Positions 1-7,887 of a stretch of DNA of 64,000 bases are shown in pieces. Origin of the DNA: Sulfitobacter indolifex (GTDB taxonomy: Bacteria; Pseudomonadota; Alphaproteobacteria; Rhodobacterales; Rhodobacteraceae); contig NZ_CP084951.1 in NCBI RefSeq assembly GCF_022788655.1, positions 3,100,001 through 3,164,000 of the forward strand, read 5' to 3'. The notes beneath the pieces were generated by a model. It did not search any database, had not been told where the DNA came from, and saw nothing but the letters and a program-made list of their open reading frames with translations. Both the position numbers and the translations under genes were made by a program. Position 1 is the stretch's first letter. Every line of letters starts with the position of its first letter.

Positions 1-14
1 CAGGAGTGATCAGC

Positions 15-1214
15 ATGAGTTTTGACGAGATCGAAGTGACCAACGTGAATTTTGACGAGATCATCGAGCGGCGCGGGACGCATTGCGCGAAATGGGATAA
101 GATGGAAGCGGTCTATGGCGTGCCCGCCGAGAGCGGCATCGCGATGTGGGTGGCTGACATGGATTTCCGCCCGCCGCAGGTGGTACAGGATGCGCTGCAG
201 GCTCAGATTAACCACGGCGTACACGGGTATTTCGGCGATGACAGCGAATACCTTGCGGCAATTCAGTGGTGGATGGAGAACCGCCACGGTTGGAAGGTCG
301 ATGCCGATGCAATCTTTACCACGCATGGACTGGTGAACGGCACTGCGATGTGCGTCGATGCCTTTACCCAGCCCGGCGATGGCGTTGTGCTTTTCACCCC
401 GGTCTATCACGCCTTTGCCCGCGTGATTAAAGCCGCCGAACGCCGCGTGGTGGAATGCCCCCTGACCAATACCTCGGGCCGCTATGAGATGGATTTCGAC
501 GCCTATGACGCCCTGATGACCGGGGATGAGAAGATGCTGATCCTCTGCTCTCCGCATAACCCCGGTGGCCGGGTCTGGTCCCGCGAAGAATTGCAAGGTG
601 TCGCCGACTTCGCCAAGCGGCATGATCTGGTGTTGGTCTCGGATGAAATTCACCACGATCTGGTGATGCCCGGCCAAAAGCACATCCCCATGGCGCATAT
701 CGACGGGATCGAAGACCGTCTGGTGATGATGACCGCCACGACCAAGACCTTCAATATGGCCGGCAGCCACGTCGGAAATGTGATTATTGCAGACCCCAAG
801 ATGCGACAGCAGTTCGCCGCCCGCATGGCCGCAATGGGCAGCTCGCCCAATTCGTTTGGTCTGCTTATGGCCACCGCCGCTTATTCACCGGACGGCGCGG
901 CATGGGTGGACGAACTGATGGATTATCTTGACGGCAACCGGAGGCACTTTGACGAAGCAGTAAACGCAATTCCGGGACTGCGCTCTATGCCATTGGAGGC
1001 GACCTATCTCGCTTGGGTGGATTTTTCTGGCACTGGCATGGATCGGACGGAGTTTACCGAGCGGGTGGAAAAATCCGCCCGCATCGCCGCGAACCATGGC
1101 GCGACATTCGGCACCGGCGGCGAAAGCTTCATGCGCTTCAACCTCGCCATGCCGCGCGCGCGGGTCGAGGAGGCCTGCGAAAGGCTCGCCAAAGCTTTCA
1201 GCGATCTACAGTAA
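15..1214 (+). CDS. patB: MalY/PatB-type PLP aminotransferase / C-S lyase
   Basis: A 399-residue fold-type I PLP enzyme of the MalY/PatB group. Members usually cleave C-S bonds (cystathionine beta-lyase activity: cystathionine to homocysteine, pyruvate and ammonia) and some act as aminotransferases; they are cytoplasmic. The sequence shows the early family signature MWVADMDF, an SPHNPGGRVW segment in the cofactor pocket, SDEIHHDL, and the Schiff-base lysine at about residue 244 in TTKTFNMAGS. I chose the ATG at 15 because AGGAG at 2-6 lies eight bases before it; a GTG at 6 would overlap that ribosome site. Length is normal. Substrate cannot be read from sequence, so C-S lyase versus aminotransferase is open. 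Confidence 0.85.
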   Translation: MSFDEIEVTNVNFDEIIERRGTHCAKWDKMEAVYGVPAESGIAMWVADMDFRPPQVVQDALQAQINHGVHGYFGDDSEYLAAIQWWMENRHGWKVDADAIFTTHGLVNGTAMCVDAFTQPGDGVVLFTPVYHAFARVIKAAERRVVECPLTNTSGRYEMDFDAYDALMTGDEKMLILCSPHNPGGRVWSREELQGVADFAKRHDLVLVSDEIHHDLVMPGQKHIPMAHIDGIEDRLVMMTATTKTFNMAGSHVGNVIIADPKMRQQFAARMAAMGSSPNSFGLLMATAAYSPDGAAWVDELMDYLDGNRRHFDEAVNAIPGLRSMPLEATYLAWVDFSGTGMDRTEFTERVEKSARIAANHGATFGTGGESFMRFNLAMPRARVEEACERLAKAFSDLQ

Positions 1215-1227
1215 TCGAAAAATGGCC

Positions 1228-1246
1228 CGGCGGGAGTGACCCGCCG
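1228..1246 (-). terminator. Hairpin between convergent genes
   Basis: A seven-base-pair GC stem (1228-1234 with 1240-1246, loop AGTGA). Read on the minus strand, the stem is followed by GGCCATTTTT, so it can serve as a terminator for the small minus-strand gene ending at 1257. On the plus strand there is no T run. Confidence 0.5.
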
Positions 1247-1256
1247 TGCTGATCCT

Positions 1257-1613
1257 TCAGGCCCGGCTGTCTTCGATCAGGCCCAGTGGCGCATCGGCGG
1301 GGCGTTCGAAATCAAGCGCCGGGCGGTCTGCCACGGCAGTCGCGCGCTTGAATTCATACTGCATTTCGCCTGCGTCTTCCTCGCTCGCCACGATCAGACA
1401 TTGGAACAGGTGCAGGCTGCCATCATACAGGTCAACCAGCCCGCGCAGCTTGGGCGCGTCTTCGGCATCAACGGAAAATCCGGTCTTCCACATACGCAGC
1501 ACGCGGTAGACGTTACCGCCCACCTCAAGCCGCAGGCGTGACCCTTTGCGCAGGCCTTCCATGCGCGCAGCATCAAGACCCGCTTGTATTTCTTTGGTCA
1601 GAAATTCTTCCAT
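1257..1613 (-). CDS. Conserved hypothetical protein, 118 aa
   Basis: I do not recognise a named family. The product is a soluble 118-residue protein without signal peptide or membrane segment. It has an N-terminal helix (MEEFLTKEIQAGL) followed by a short beta-rich segment with the phrase RLRLEVGGNVYRVLRMW, and an acidic, proline-containing tail. It stands alone on the minus strand, convergent with the C-S lyase gene and divergent from the glutathionyl-hydroquinone reductase gene. Codon use resembles its neighbours, and the coding frame has no competing longer reading on the opposite strand. Small proteins of this kind are common in Rhodobacterales; no function is proposed. Confidence 0.6.
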   Translation of the reverse strand: MEEFLTKEIQAGLDAARMEGLRKGSRLRLEVGGNVYRVLRMWKTGFSVDAEDAPKLRGLVDLYDGSLHLFQCLIVASEEDAGEMQYEFKRATAVADRPALDFERPADAPLGLIEDSRA

Positions 1614-1786
1614 GATCGTCCCCCCGCTAATGCCTTCTAAGCTGGGCTAAAACGTAGGAAATTCAAGTTAAGATTTGATGACGTTTCGGCAGCCTGCGCC
1701 AGCGCAGGTCAGCTGCGCGCGCATGAAGATGTGCAGCCCGGGCACGCGGCTCTAGATATGCCCTCAAACGTGCAAAGGAGAACAAG

Positions 1787-2761
1787 ATGGGCCTTTTGGT
1801 TGACGGAAAATGGCAAGACAAATGGTATGACACCAAATCCTCAGGTGGCAAATTTGAACGCAGCGAAGCGAAGTTTCGCAACTGGGTGACCGCCGATGGC
1901 AGCGCCGGACCCAGCGGCGAAGGCGGTTTCAAAGCAGAATCGGGGCGCTATCACCTCTATGTCAGCTATGCCTGCCCATGGGCGCACCGCGCGCTGATCT
2001 TTCGGCAGTTGAAAGGCTTGGAAGATCATATTGGGGTTTCGGTCGTGCATCCCGAGATGTTGGGCGAGGGCTGGACCTTTGACGCAGACTTCCCCGGCGC
2101 CACCGGCGACACCCTCTTTGGCCTGCCCTATGCGCGCGACATCTATACTCGCGCCGATCCCAAGTTCACGGGCCGCGTTACCGTGCCGATCCTTTGGGAC
2201 AAAGAGCGCGAAACCATCGTCAGCAATGAGTCCGCCGAGATCATCCGCATGTTCAACAGCGCCTTTGATGAGATCACCGGTAACAGCAATGACTACTACC
2301 CCACAGAGCTGCACGACCGCATCGAAGAGGTGAACGCCCGCGTCTATGACACGTTGAACAATGGCGTCTACAAGGCCGGTTTCGCCACCACGCAAGAGGC
2401 CTATGACGCCGCCGTGCATCCGCTCTTCGACACGCTGGATTGGATCGAAGACATCCTATCGCAGAACCGCTATCTCGCGGGCGATAAGATGACAGAGGCC
2501 GATTGGCGGCTTTTCACCACGCTGGTGCGCTTCGACAAGGTTTATCACCTGCATTTCAAATGTAACCGCAAGCGGATCGTGGATTACCCAAACCTCTGGG
2601 CCTATACGCGCGAGCTTTATCAGGTGTCGGGCGTGGCCGAGACGGTGAACTTTGACCACATCGTGCGGCACTACCATTACAGTCACGATACCATTAACCC
2701 GAACCGGATCATTCCGATCAATCCGGTGCTCGAGTTCAGCGCGCCGCACGGGCGCGGTTAA
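1787..2761 (+). CDS. yqjG: Glutathionyl-hydroquinone reductase (Xi-class GST)
   Basis: A 324-residue cytoplasmic enzyme of the YqjG/PcpF/ECM4 family, which reduces glutathionyl-hydroquinones to hydroquinones using glutathione. The catalytic cysteine is about residue 63 in the hallmark CPWAHR motif, preceded by YVSYA. Other family marks are VSVVHPEM, the V-P-x-L-W-D segment VPILWDKE followed by SNESAEIIRMFN in the thioredoxin fold, and an all-helical C-terminal half with LAGDKMTEADWRLFTTLVRF. Length matches the family. The ATG at 1787 follows AAAGGAG at about 1774-1780. It is probably transcribed alone; cobC begins 81 bases downstream after a structured leader. Confidence 0.93.
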   Translation: MGLLVDGKWQDKWYDTKSSGGKFERSEAKFRNWVTADGSAGPSGEGGFKAESGRYHLYVSYACPWAHRALIFRQLKGLEDHIGVSVVHPEMLGEGWTFDADFPGATGDTLFGLPYARDIYTRADPKFTGRVTVPILWDKERETIVSNESAEIIRMFNSAFDEITGNSNDYYPTELHDRIEEVNARVYDTLNNGVYKAGFATTQEAYDAAVHPLFDTLDWIEDILSQNRYLAGDKMTEADWRLFTTLVRFDKVYHLHFKCNRKRIVDYPNLWAYTRELYQVSGVAETVNFDHIVRHYHYSHDTINPNRIIPINPVLEFSAPHGRG

Positions 2762-2767
2762 CCGACA

Positions 2768-2836
2768 CCCCCTGCCTTGCGGAAGGCGCTTGATCGCGCA
2801 GCCCTTTTGCGCTTTCACCGCAGCAACGGCAGGGGG
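2768..2836 (+). promoter_or_regulatory. Structured leader of cobC with competing hairpins
   Basis: CCCCCTGCC at 2768-2776 is the exact reverse complement of GGCAGGGGG at 2828-2836, and the 3' arm contains the likely cobC ribosome site (AGGGGG). A five-base-pair hairpin at 2774-2787 (GCCTT, loop GCGG, AAGGC) uses part of the same 5' arm, so the two structures exclude each other. A third hairpin, GCGCA/TGCGC at 2796-2812, fits inside the long-range loop. Together they would form a translational on/off switch. No B12-box consensus is visible, so this is not a standard cobalamin riboswitch. The structure is seen; the regulatory role is inferred. Confidence 0.4.
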
Positions 2837-2842
2837 ATCATC

Positions 2843-3790
2843 ATGCAACAGCCAGACCAGCGCGACCACGGCGGCGGTGTCGATGCGGCAGCAGCGCGTT
2901 TCGGCGGGCAGCGGGCGGATTGGATTGACCTGTCGACCGGGATCAATCCGCAGCCCTACCCGATCCCTGCCCTGCCAGCGGATGCGTGGAACGCGCTCCC
3001 CGACGCTGCGGCGCAAACCGCGCTTGAGGACGCCGCCCGCGCGTTCTGGCAGGTGCCCGCCGGGACAGCACTCATCGCCGTGCCGGGTGCGTCATCGGCA
3101 ATTGCCCGCATCCCGGCGCTTGCCCCGCGTGGCACTGTGCGCATCCCCGGACCAACCTATAATGAACATGCCGCCAGTTTCGCCGATAGCGGTTGGGAAG
3201 TCGTTGAGGAAGGTAACACAGATGCCGCCGTCCATGTGCACCCCAACAACCCCGACGGGCGGCTTTGGCACGCGACACAGACCACCGCCCCCCTCAGCAT
3301 CATCGACGAAAGCTTTTGCGATATCATCCCCGAAGCCACCCTCATCGCGCAGGCCACGACACCCGGCACGTTGATCCTCAAAAGTTTCGGCAAGTTCTGG
3401 GGGCTCGCCGGACTACGGCTGGGCTTCGTCATCGGCGATCCGGCCTTGGTGGCTGAGCTTCGGCGGATGCTTGGCCCCTGGCCGGTAAGCGGCCCGGCGC
3501 TGCATATCGGCGCAGCGGCGTTGCGCGATACAGATTGGGCCGACGCCACGCGAACCCGGCTCGCCGCAGAGGCAGACCGCCTCGATACTCTGGTAACGGG
3601 CGCAGGCGCGGAGATTGTCGGCGGAACCCCGCTCTTCCGCCTCTATGAAGTCGACGATGCGCAAGCCTGGCAGGTCCGCCTCGCCGAGCAGCACATCTGG
3701 ACCCGTGTTTTCCCCTACAATCCGCGCTGGCTGCGCCTCGGCCTGCCCGTCCCCGACGGTTGGGCGCGGCTGGAGCAGGCGCTGGCATGA
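2843..3790 (+). CDS. cobC: CobC, threonine-phosphate decarboxylase-like cobalamin protein
   Basis: A 315-residue PLP enzyme of the CobC/CobD(Salmonella) type, thought to supply aminopropanol phosphate for the nucleotide loop of cobalamin. Seen: DLSTGINP near the N-terminus (the family entry motif), [29 protein letters not shown], and the PLP lysine at about residue 184 in [17 protein letters not shown]. The ATG at 2843 was chosen over a TTG at 2777 because it has AGGGGG seven bases upstream and the family begins near this point ([13 protein letters not shown]). It overlaps cobD by four bases (ATGA), so the two are translationally coupled. No other cobalamin genes are in the window. Confidence 0.9.
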   Translation: MQQPDQRDHGGGVDAAAARFGGQRADWIDLSTGINPQPYPIPALPADAWNALPDAAAQTALEDAARAFWQVPAGTALIAVPGASSAIARIPALAPRGTVRIPGPTYNEHAASFADSGWEVVEEGNTDAAVHVHPNNPDGRLWHATQTTAPLSIIDESFCDIIPEATLIAQATTPGTLILKSFGKFWGLAGLRLGFVIGDPALVAELRRMLGPWPVSGPALHIGAAALRDTDWADATRTRLAAEADRLDTLVTGAGAEIVGGTPLFRLYEVDDAQAWQVRLAEQHIWTRVFPYNPRWLRLGLPVPDGWARLEQALA

Positions 3791-4695
3791 GCACGGCGGC
3801 GATCCTTACGCTGGCCATGCTGCTGGACGCAGCTTTGGGAGAGCCGGAATGGCTCTGGCGGCGCTTGCCGCACCCGGCGGTGCTGATGGGGCGCTTGATT
3901 GGCTGGGGGGATCGGCGGTTGAACCACGGCCAAGCGCGACGCGCTAAGGGCGTGGCGCTGCTGCTATCGCTGATGATCGGAGCCGCAGCATTAGGTTGGC
4001 TACTGAGCCTCTTCGGCCCAATCATTGAGATCATCGTCGGAGCGATCCTACTTGCGCAACGCTCCCTCGTCGAACACCTCCGCGCTGTGGCTGATGGGCT
4101 GCGCCAGTCATTGCCCGCTGGCCGCCGCGCTGTGGCGATGATCGTCAGCCGCGACACTGCCGAGATGACCGAAGACGCCGTGGCACGCTCTGCCATCGAA
4201 AGCGGCGCGGAAAATCTCAGCGACGGGATCATCGCCCCTGCCTTCTGGTTCCTGCTGGCCGGTCTGCCGGGGCTGCTGGTCTATAAAATCGTCAACACCG
4301 CCGACAGTATGATCGGCTACCGCACCCCGCGCTATGCCGATTTTGGCTGGGCTGCGGCGCGGATGGATGACCTGTTGAACCTCGTCCCTGCTCGGCTGAC
4401 CGCGCTGCTTATCGCCCTGCCCGGCGGGGTCTTGCACCACTGGCGCGACATTCGCGCTGATGCGGCGCTGCACCGCTCGCCCAATGCCGGTTGGCCAGAA
4501 GCCGCCATGGCGCGGGCCACGGGTGTGGCACTTGCAGGCCCGCGCGCCTATGATGGGCAATTGCAGCAGTTCGCTTGGGTTCACGGCGCGGGGGCGCGCG
4601 TCATCGGACCTCAGGCAATCGATGCGGCCATCACCCGCCTCTGGCAGGCATGGTTGGTGATGTGGGCAATCGCCCTAGTTCTGGCCTGTCTGTGA
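3787..4695 (+). CDS. cobD: Adenosylcobinamide-phosphate synthase (CbiB/CobD)
   Basis: A 302-residue integral membrane protein that attaches aminopropanol (or its phosphate) to adenosylcobyric acid, the step that uses the CobC product. Family marks: [11 protein letters not shown] with [15 protein letters not shown] at the N-terminus, [33 protein letters not shown], and [14 protein letters not shown], all in CbiB order. Hydrophobic segments lie near residues 50-90, 150-170, 200-215 and at the C-terminus. The start ATG overlaps the cobC stop. Length is normal. Symbols differ between aerobic (cobD) and anaerobic (cbiB) naming; the aerobic name is used here. Confidence 0.92.
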   Translation: MSTAAILTLAMLLDAALGEPEWLWRRLPHPAVLMGRLIGWGDRRLNHGQARRAKGVALLLSLMIGAAALGWLLSLFGPIIEIIVGAILLAQRSLVEHLRAVADGLRQSLPAGRRAVAMIVSRDTAEMTEDAVARSAIESGAENLSDGIIAPAFWFLLAGLPGLLVYKIVNTADSMIGYRTPRYADFGWAAARMDDLLNLVPARLTALLIALPGGVLHHWRDIRADAALHRSPNAGWPEAAMARATGVALAGPRAYDGQLQQFAWVHGAGARVIGPQAIDAAITRLWQAWLVMWAIALVLACL

Positions 4696-4709
4696 CTATG
4701 AGGATTTTT

Positions 4710-5888
4710 ATGCGCCCCACCTTTCTAGCCGCCGCCCTTGCGGCGTTCACCCTCCCCGCCACCGCCTATGCGCAATCGGCCTGCGGCGGTGATTTCTCTG
4801 GATTCATCGCCGATGCCAAGGCCGAAGCCGTGGCCAAGGGCGCCGACCCTGCAACCGCCGATGGGTTTTTTGCAGGTCTGCGCCAAGACCCCGCCGTGCT
4901 GCGCGCAGATCAGGCGCAAGGGGTGTTTCAAAAGCCCTTCATCGAGTTTTCGCGCCACTTGATCTCCAACGACCGGATCAACCGGGGCCGCGCCATGGCC
5001 GACAAATACGACGCGATCTTTGACCGGGTTGAATCCGAATACGGTGTCAGCCGTGGCGTGCTCTTGGCCTTTTGGGCGTTCGAGACGGACTACGGCGCGA
5101 TCCAAGGGGATTTCAACACCGCCAATGCGCTGGCCACGCTGGCCCATGACTGCCGCCGCCCCGAACTGTTCCGCCCACAGCTTTTCGCGGCTTTGGAGCT
5201 TTTCGAGCGCGGCGAGTTTGACCCGGCCACCACCACCGGCGCTTGGGCGGGTGAGATCGGCATGGTGCAAATGCTGCCCCGCGACATCATCGAAAACGGT
5301 GTGGATGGCGATGGCGATGGCGAAGTCTCCTTGAAAACCTCTGCCCCCGACGCTCTGCTGTCAGGTGCCAAAATGCTTCAAAGCCTCGGCTGGCGCGCAG
5401 GAGAGCCTTGGCTGGCCGAAGTGACCCTGCCGCAGGAATTTGACTGGTCGCAAACCGGGCTGGAAACCTCCAAATCCGTCAGCGAATGGCAGGCCATGGG
5501 CGTGTCCCCGCGGGGCGGACCGCTGGCCGAAGGGCTGACCGCGTCGGTCCTTCTGCCACAAGGGCGCGGCGGGCCTGCTTTCATCGCCTATCCGAATTTT
5601 CGGGTCTATTTCGAATGGAACCAAAGCTTTACCTACGTCATGACCGCCGCCTATTTCGCCACGCGGCTGGAAGGCGCGCAGGTCTATGACGCGGGCAATC
5701 CGCAACCGGGGCTTAGCGGGGAGGCGATGAAGACGCTTCAGCGCAAACTCCAGTCTATGGGCTATGATGTGGGCGATGTGGACGGCATCCTCGGCTCCGG
5801 CACCCGCGCCGCTGTGCGGGCTGAACAGGAACGCCTTGGCATGCCCGTCGATGGCTGGCCCACGCCCAGCTTGCTGAACCAACTGTAA
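4710..5888 (+). CDS. Secreted lytic murein transglycosylase, MltB-like, with peptidoglycan-binding domain
   Basis: A 392-residue periplasmic enzyme that cleaves the MurNAc-GlcNAc bond with formation of 1,6-anhydroMurNAc. An N-terminal signal peptide (MRPTFLAAALAAF, likely cleavage after AYAQ or nearby) is followed by an SLT_2/MltB domain from about residue 30 to 320. The catalytic glutamate is about residue 125 in FWAFETDYG; GEIGMVQMLP supplies the second family motif. A PG_binding_1 domain fills the last 60 residues (MKTLQRKLQSMGYDVGDVDG). The ATG at 4710 has AGG at 4701-4703 and gives the signal peptide directly; an in-frame ATG at 4698 is possible. The rhodanese gene follows after 12 bases. 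Confidence 0.92.
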   Translation: MRPTFLAAALAAFTLPATAYAQSACGGDFSGFIADAKAEAVAKGADPATADGFFAGLRQDPAVLRADQAQGVFQKPFIEFSRHLISNDRINRGRAMADKYDAIFDRVESEYGVSRGVLLAFWAFETDYGAIQGDFNTANALATLAHDCRRPELFRPQLFAALELFERGEFDPATTTGAWAGEIGMVQMLPRDIIENGVDGDGDGEVSLKTSAPDALLSGAKMLQSLGWRAGEPWLAEVTLPQEFDWSQTGLETSKSVSEWQAMGVSPRGGPLAEGLTASVLLPQGRGGPAFIAYPNFRVYFEWNQSFTYVMTAAYFATRLEGAQVYDAGNPQPGLSGEAMKTLQRKLQSMGYDVGDVDGILGSGTRAAVRAEQERLGMPVDGWPTPSLLNQL

Positions 5889-5900
5889 GGAGAGCCCCTG

Positions 5901-6302
5901 ATGGCCTTAAAGAAAACCGCCGCCGAAATGGTGTCCGAGGCCCGTGCCCGGATCGAAGAAATCGACAGCGCCGAGGCCATCGCCATGCTGGACGACGAAA
6001 ACGTGCAATTCGTCGACCTGCGTGATCCCCGCGAACGCGAGCGTACCGGGTTCATCCCCGGTGCGTTCCACTGCCCGCGTGGCATGTTGGAGTTTTGGGT
6101 CGACCCCGACAGCCCCTATTTCAAAGAGGTCTTTGCCCAAGACAAGAAGTTCGTCTTCCACTGCGCCTCCGGCTGGCGCTCAGCCATCTCTGTCGCGACG
6201 CTGCAAGACATGGGCTTTGACGCGGCGCACCTGAAGGACGGTTTCGGCGGATGGGAAAAGGCGGGCGGCCAAATTGAGGGCGGCAATGTCGAGAAGCCCT
6301 GA
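5901..6302 (+). CDS. Rhodanese-like domain protein
   Basis: A 133-residue cytoplasmic single-domain rhodanese (thiosulfate/persulfide sulfurtransferase fold). VQFVDLRDPRERERTGFIPGAFHCPRG would be the opening region, seen here from about residue 34, and the persulfide-carrying cysteine is about residue 88 in HCASGWRSA, with the loop closing on the arginine and alanine expected of this fold. The C-terminus DGFGGWEKAGG is also typical. AAGGAG lies just before the start. It may share a transcript with the lytic transglycosylase upstream, though no functional link is evident. The physiological sulfur donor is unknown; the neighbourhood contains other sulfur and selenium genes, which is suggestive only. 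Confidence 0.88.
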   Translation: MALKKTAAEMVSEARARIEEIDSAEAIAMLDDENVQFVDLRDPRERERTGFIPGAFHCPRGMLEFWVDPDSPYFKEVFAQDKKFVFHCASGWRSAISVATLQDMGFDAAHLKDGFGGWEKAGGQIEGGNVEKP

Positions 6303-6373
6303 CCCGCAGGCTTTGATCTGGCCTCCCTTTCGCAAAGCTGCCACAACCTGTGCAACGTCATAGGAGAGACAGA

Positions 6374-6724
6374 ATGACCGAGATCAAACGCCACCATACT
6401 AACACCCGCATGAGCCAGATCGTTGAGCATGGCGATGTGATTTACCTTGCTGGCCAAGTCGGCACGGCGGGCGCAGATGTGGCCACCCAGACCCAAGATT
6501 GCCTTGATAAGGTCGATGCCCTGTTGGCCGAGGTTGGCAGCGACAAGACCCGCATCCTGCAATCAACCATCTGGATGGCGGATATGGCCGATTTCGCCGC
6601 GATGAATGCCGTTTGGGATGCTTGGGTGGCTGAGGGCCACGCCCCCGCGCGCGCCTGCGGCGAATCCAAACTCGCAACGCCAGAATATCTGGTCGAAGTA
6701 CTTGTGATCGCCGCCAAGGCCTAA
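6374..6724 (+). CDS. Rid-family protein (RidA/YjgF superfamily)
   Basis: A 116-residue trimer-forming Rid protein. RidA hydrolyses reactive enamines and imines made by PLP enzymes; other Rid subgroups have unsettled roles. Seen: GDVIYLAGQVG near residue 20, DVATQTQDCLDKVDALL, and the C-terminal LATPEYLVEVLVIAAKA. Near the position where RidA carries its substrate-binding arginine (before the LP/TP turn) this protein reads GESKLATP, with lysine. It may therefore belong to a subgroup other than RidA itself. TAGGAGAGACAGA precedes the ATG. A hairpin follows at 6733-6759. Confidence 0.85.
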   Translation: MTEIKRHHTNTRMSQIVEHGDVIYLAGQVGTAGADVATQTQDCLDKVDALLAEVGSDKTRILQSTIWMADMADFAAMNAVWDAWVAEGHAPARACGESKLATPEYLVEVLVIAAKA

Positions 6725-6732
6725 GCCACTTT

Positions 6733-6759
6733 CACCCCGTGCCTTCCCGGCGCGGGGTG
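6733..6759 (+). terminator. Hairpin after the Rid gene
   Basis: CACCCCGTGCC (6733-6743) pairs with GGCGCGGGGTG (6749-6759) through eleven pairs including one T-G wobble, with a five-base loop. The downstream T content is poor (TTGTGG), so it would be a weak intrinsic terminator. Confidence 0.45.
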
Positions 6760-6831
6760 TTGTGGGGCGCGCGGGCACTGTCCCCCGCCCCCAGACGTGC
6801 TAGACAGGCCCATCCGAGCCGAAAGCATCGC

Positions 6832-7887
6832 ATGACCCCCTGCACCCTCACCGCCTTGTCCGATCTGGCCCAGCTTAACGTCGACACAATCATTGACGTG
6901 CGCGCCCCGTCGGAGTTTGCCGAAGATCACCTGCCCGGCGCGATCAATCTGCCCGTGCTCTCGGACGCGGAGCGGGCCGAGGTCGGCACGATCTACAAAC
7001 AAGTCAGCCCCTTCGATGCCCGCAAGATCGGCGGCGCGTTGGTGGCGCAAAACACGGCGCGACACTTGCAAACGGCCCTTGCGGGTAAAGACGGCAGTTG
7101 GCAGCCCCTGGTCTATTGCTGGCGCGGCGGGCAGCGTTCGGGCGCGTTCTCGACGATCCTCGATCAGGTCGGCTGGCGTGTGCAACTCCTGCGTGGCGGC
7201 TATCGCAGCTATCGCCGGTTGGTGGTCGCGGCGCTTTACGACACGCCCCTGCTGCATCGGTTGATGCTGATCGAAGGCGGCACTGGCACCGCCAAAACCC
7301 GACTGCTGCATCATCTGGCCGAAACGGGCGCGCAGGTGCTTGACCTTGAAGGGCTGGCGCAGCATCGCGGCTCGCTGTTTGGCGCTGTGGACGGCGGCCA
7401 GCCGCACCAGAAGATGTTTGAAAGCCGTCTGGCCCAAGCCCTCGCCCCGCTCGATCCAGCGCAGATCACATGGGTTGAGGCCGAAAGCAGCAAGATCGGG
7501 GACATCACCCTGCCCCCCGCGCTCTGGGCCGCGATGATCGCCGCACCACGGGTTGAGATCGACGCACCGCTCGCCGCGCGGGCGCATTTCCTGTGCCACG
7601 CCTATGACGATCTGACCGCCGACCCTAGCCTGCTCAAAGACCGCATCGACAAGCTGCGCCCCTATCACAGCGGTGAAACAATCTCCGCATGGCAGACCCA
7701 AGCCCGGGTTGGCGATTGGGCCACGCTTGCCGAAGGGTTAATCGGCCAGCACTACGATCCGCGCTATGCAAAGACAGCCAGCCGCAACCCCGCGCCCGTT
7801 AAGCGGCTTTCGCTGAACGACCTTGATGAAACCACATTGGCCGAGACCGCCACCGCGCTGCACAGCCGTTTCAGCGCAGGCGAATAG
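6832..7887 (+). CDS. selU: tRNA 2-selenouridine synthase
   Basis: A 351-residue enzyme (MnmH/SelU/YbbB) that replaces the sulfur of 2-thiouridine at the tRNA wobble position with selenium from selenophosphate, through a geranylated intermediate. The N-terminal rhodanese domain begins with IIDVRAPSEFAEDHLPGAIN, and its catalytic cysteine is about residue 96 in YCWRGGQRSG, the SelU signature. A P-loop domain follows: GGTGTAKTRLL, near residue 146, in which the usual G before K is alanine. The gene converges on selD with 17 bases of overlap; the SelD product is the selenium donor for this enzyme, so the pair makes functional sense. Confidence 0.95.
   Translation: MTPCTLTALSDLAQLNVDTIIDVRAPSEFAEDHLPGAINLPVLSDAERAEVGTIYKQVSPFDARKIGGALVAQNTARHLQTALAGKDGSWQPLVYCWRGGQRSGAFSTILDQVGWRVQLLRGGYRSYRRLVVAALYDTPLLHRLMLIEGGTGTAKTRLLHHLAETGAQVLDLEGLAQHRGSLFGAVDGGQPHQKMFESRLAQALAPLDPAQITWVEAESSKIGDITLPPALWAAMIAAPRVEIDAPLAARAHFLCHAYDDLTADPSLLKDRIDKLRPYHSGETISAWQTQARVGDWATLAEGLIGQHYDPRYAKTASRNPAPVKRLSLNDLDETTLAETATALHSRFSAGE

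Noticed and set aside
2761..2842. Cobalamin riboswitch before cobC
   Set aside because: The conserved B12-box (GCCACTG type) and the long core are missing, and the leader is too short. The alternative hairpins are reported separately.
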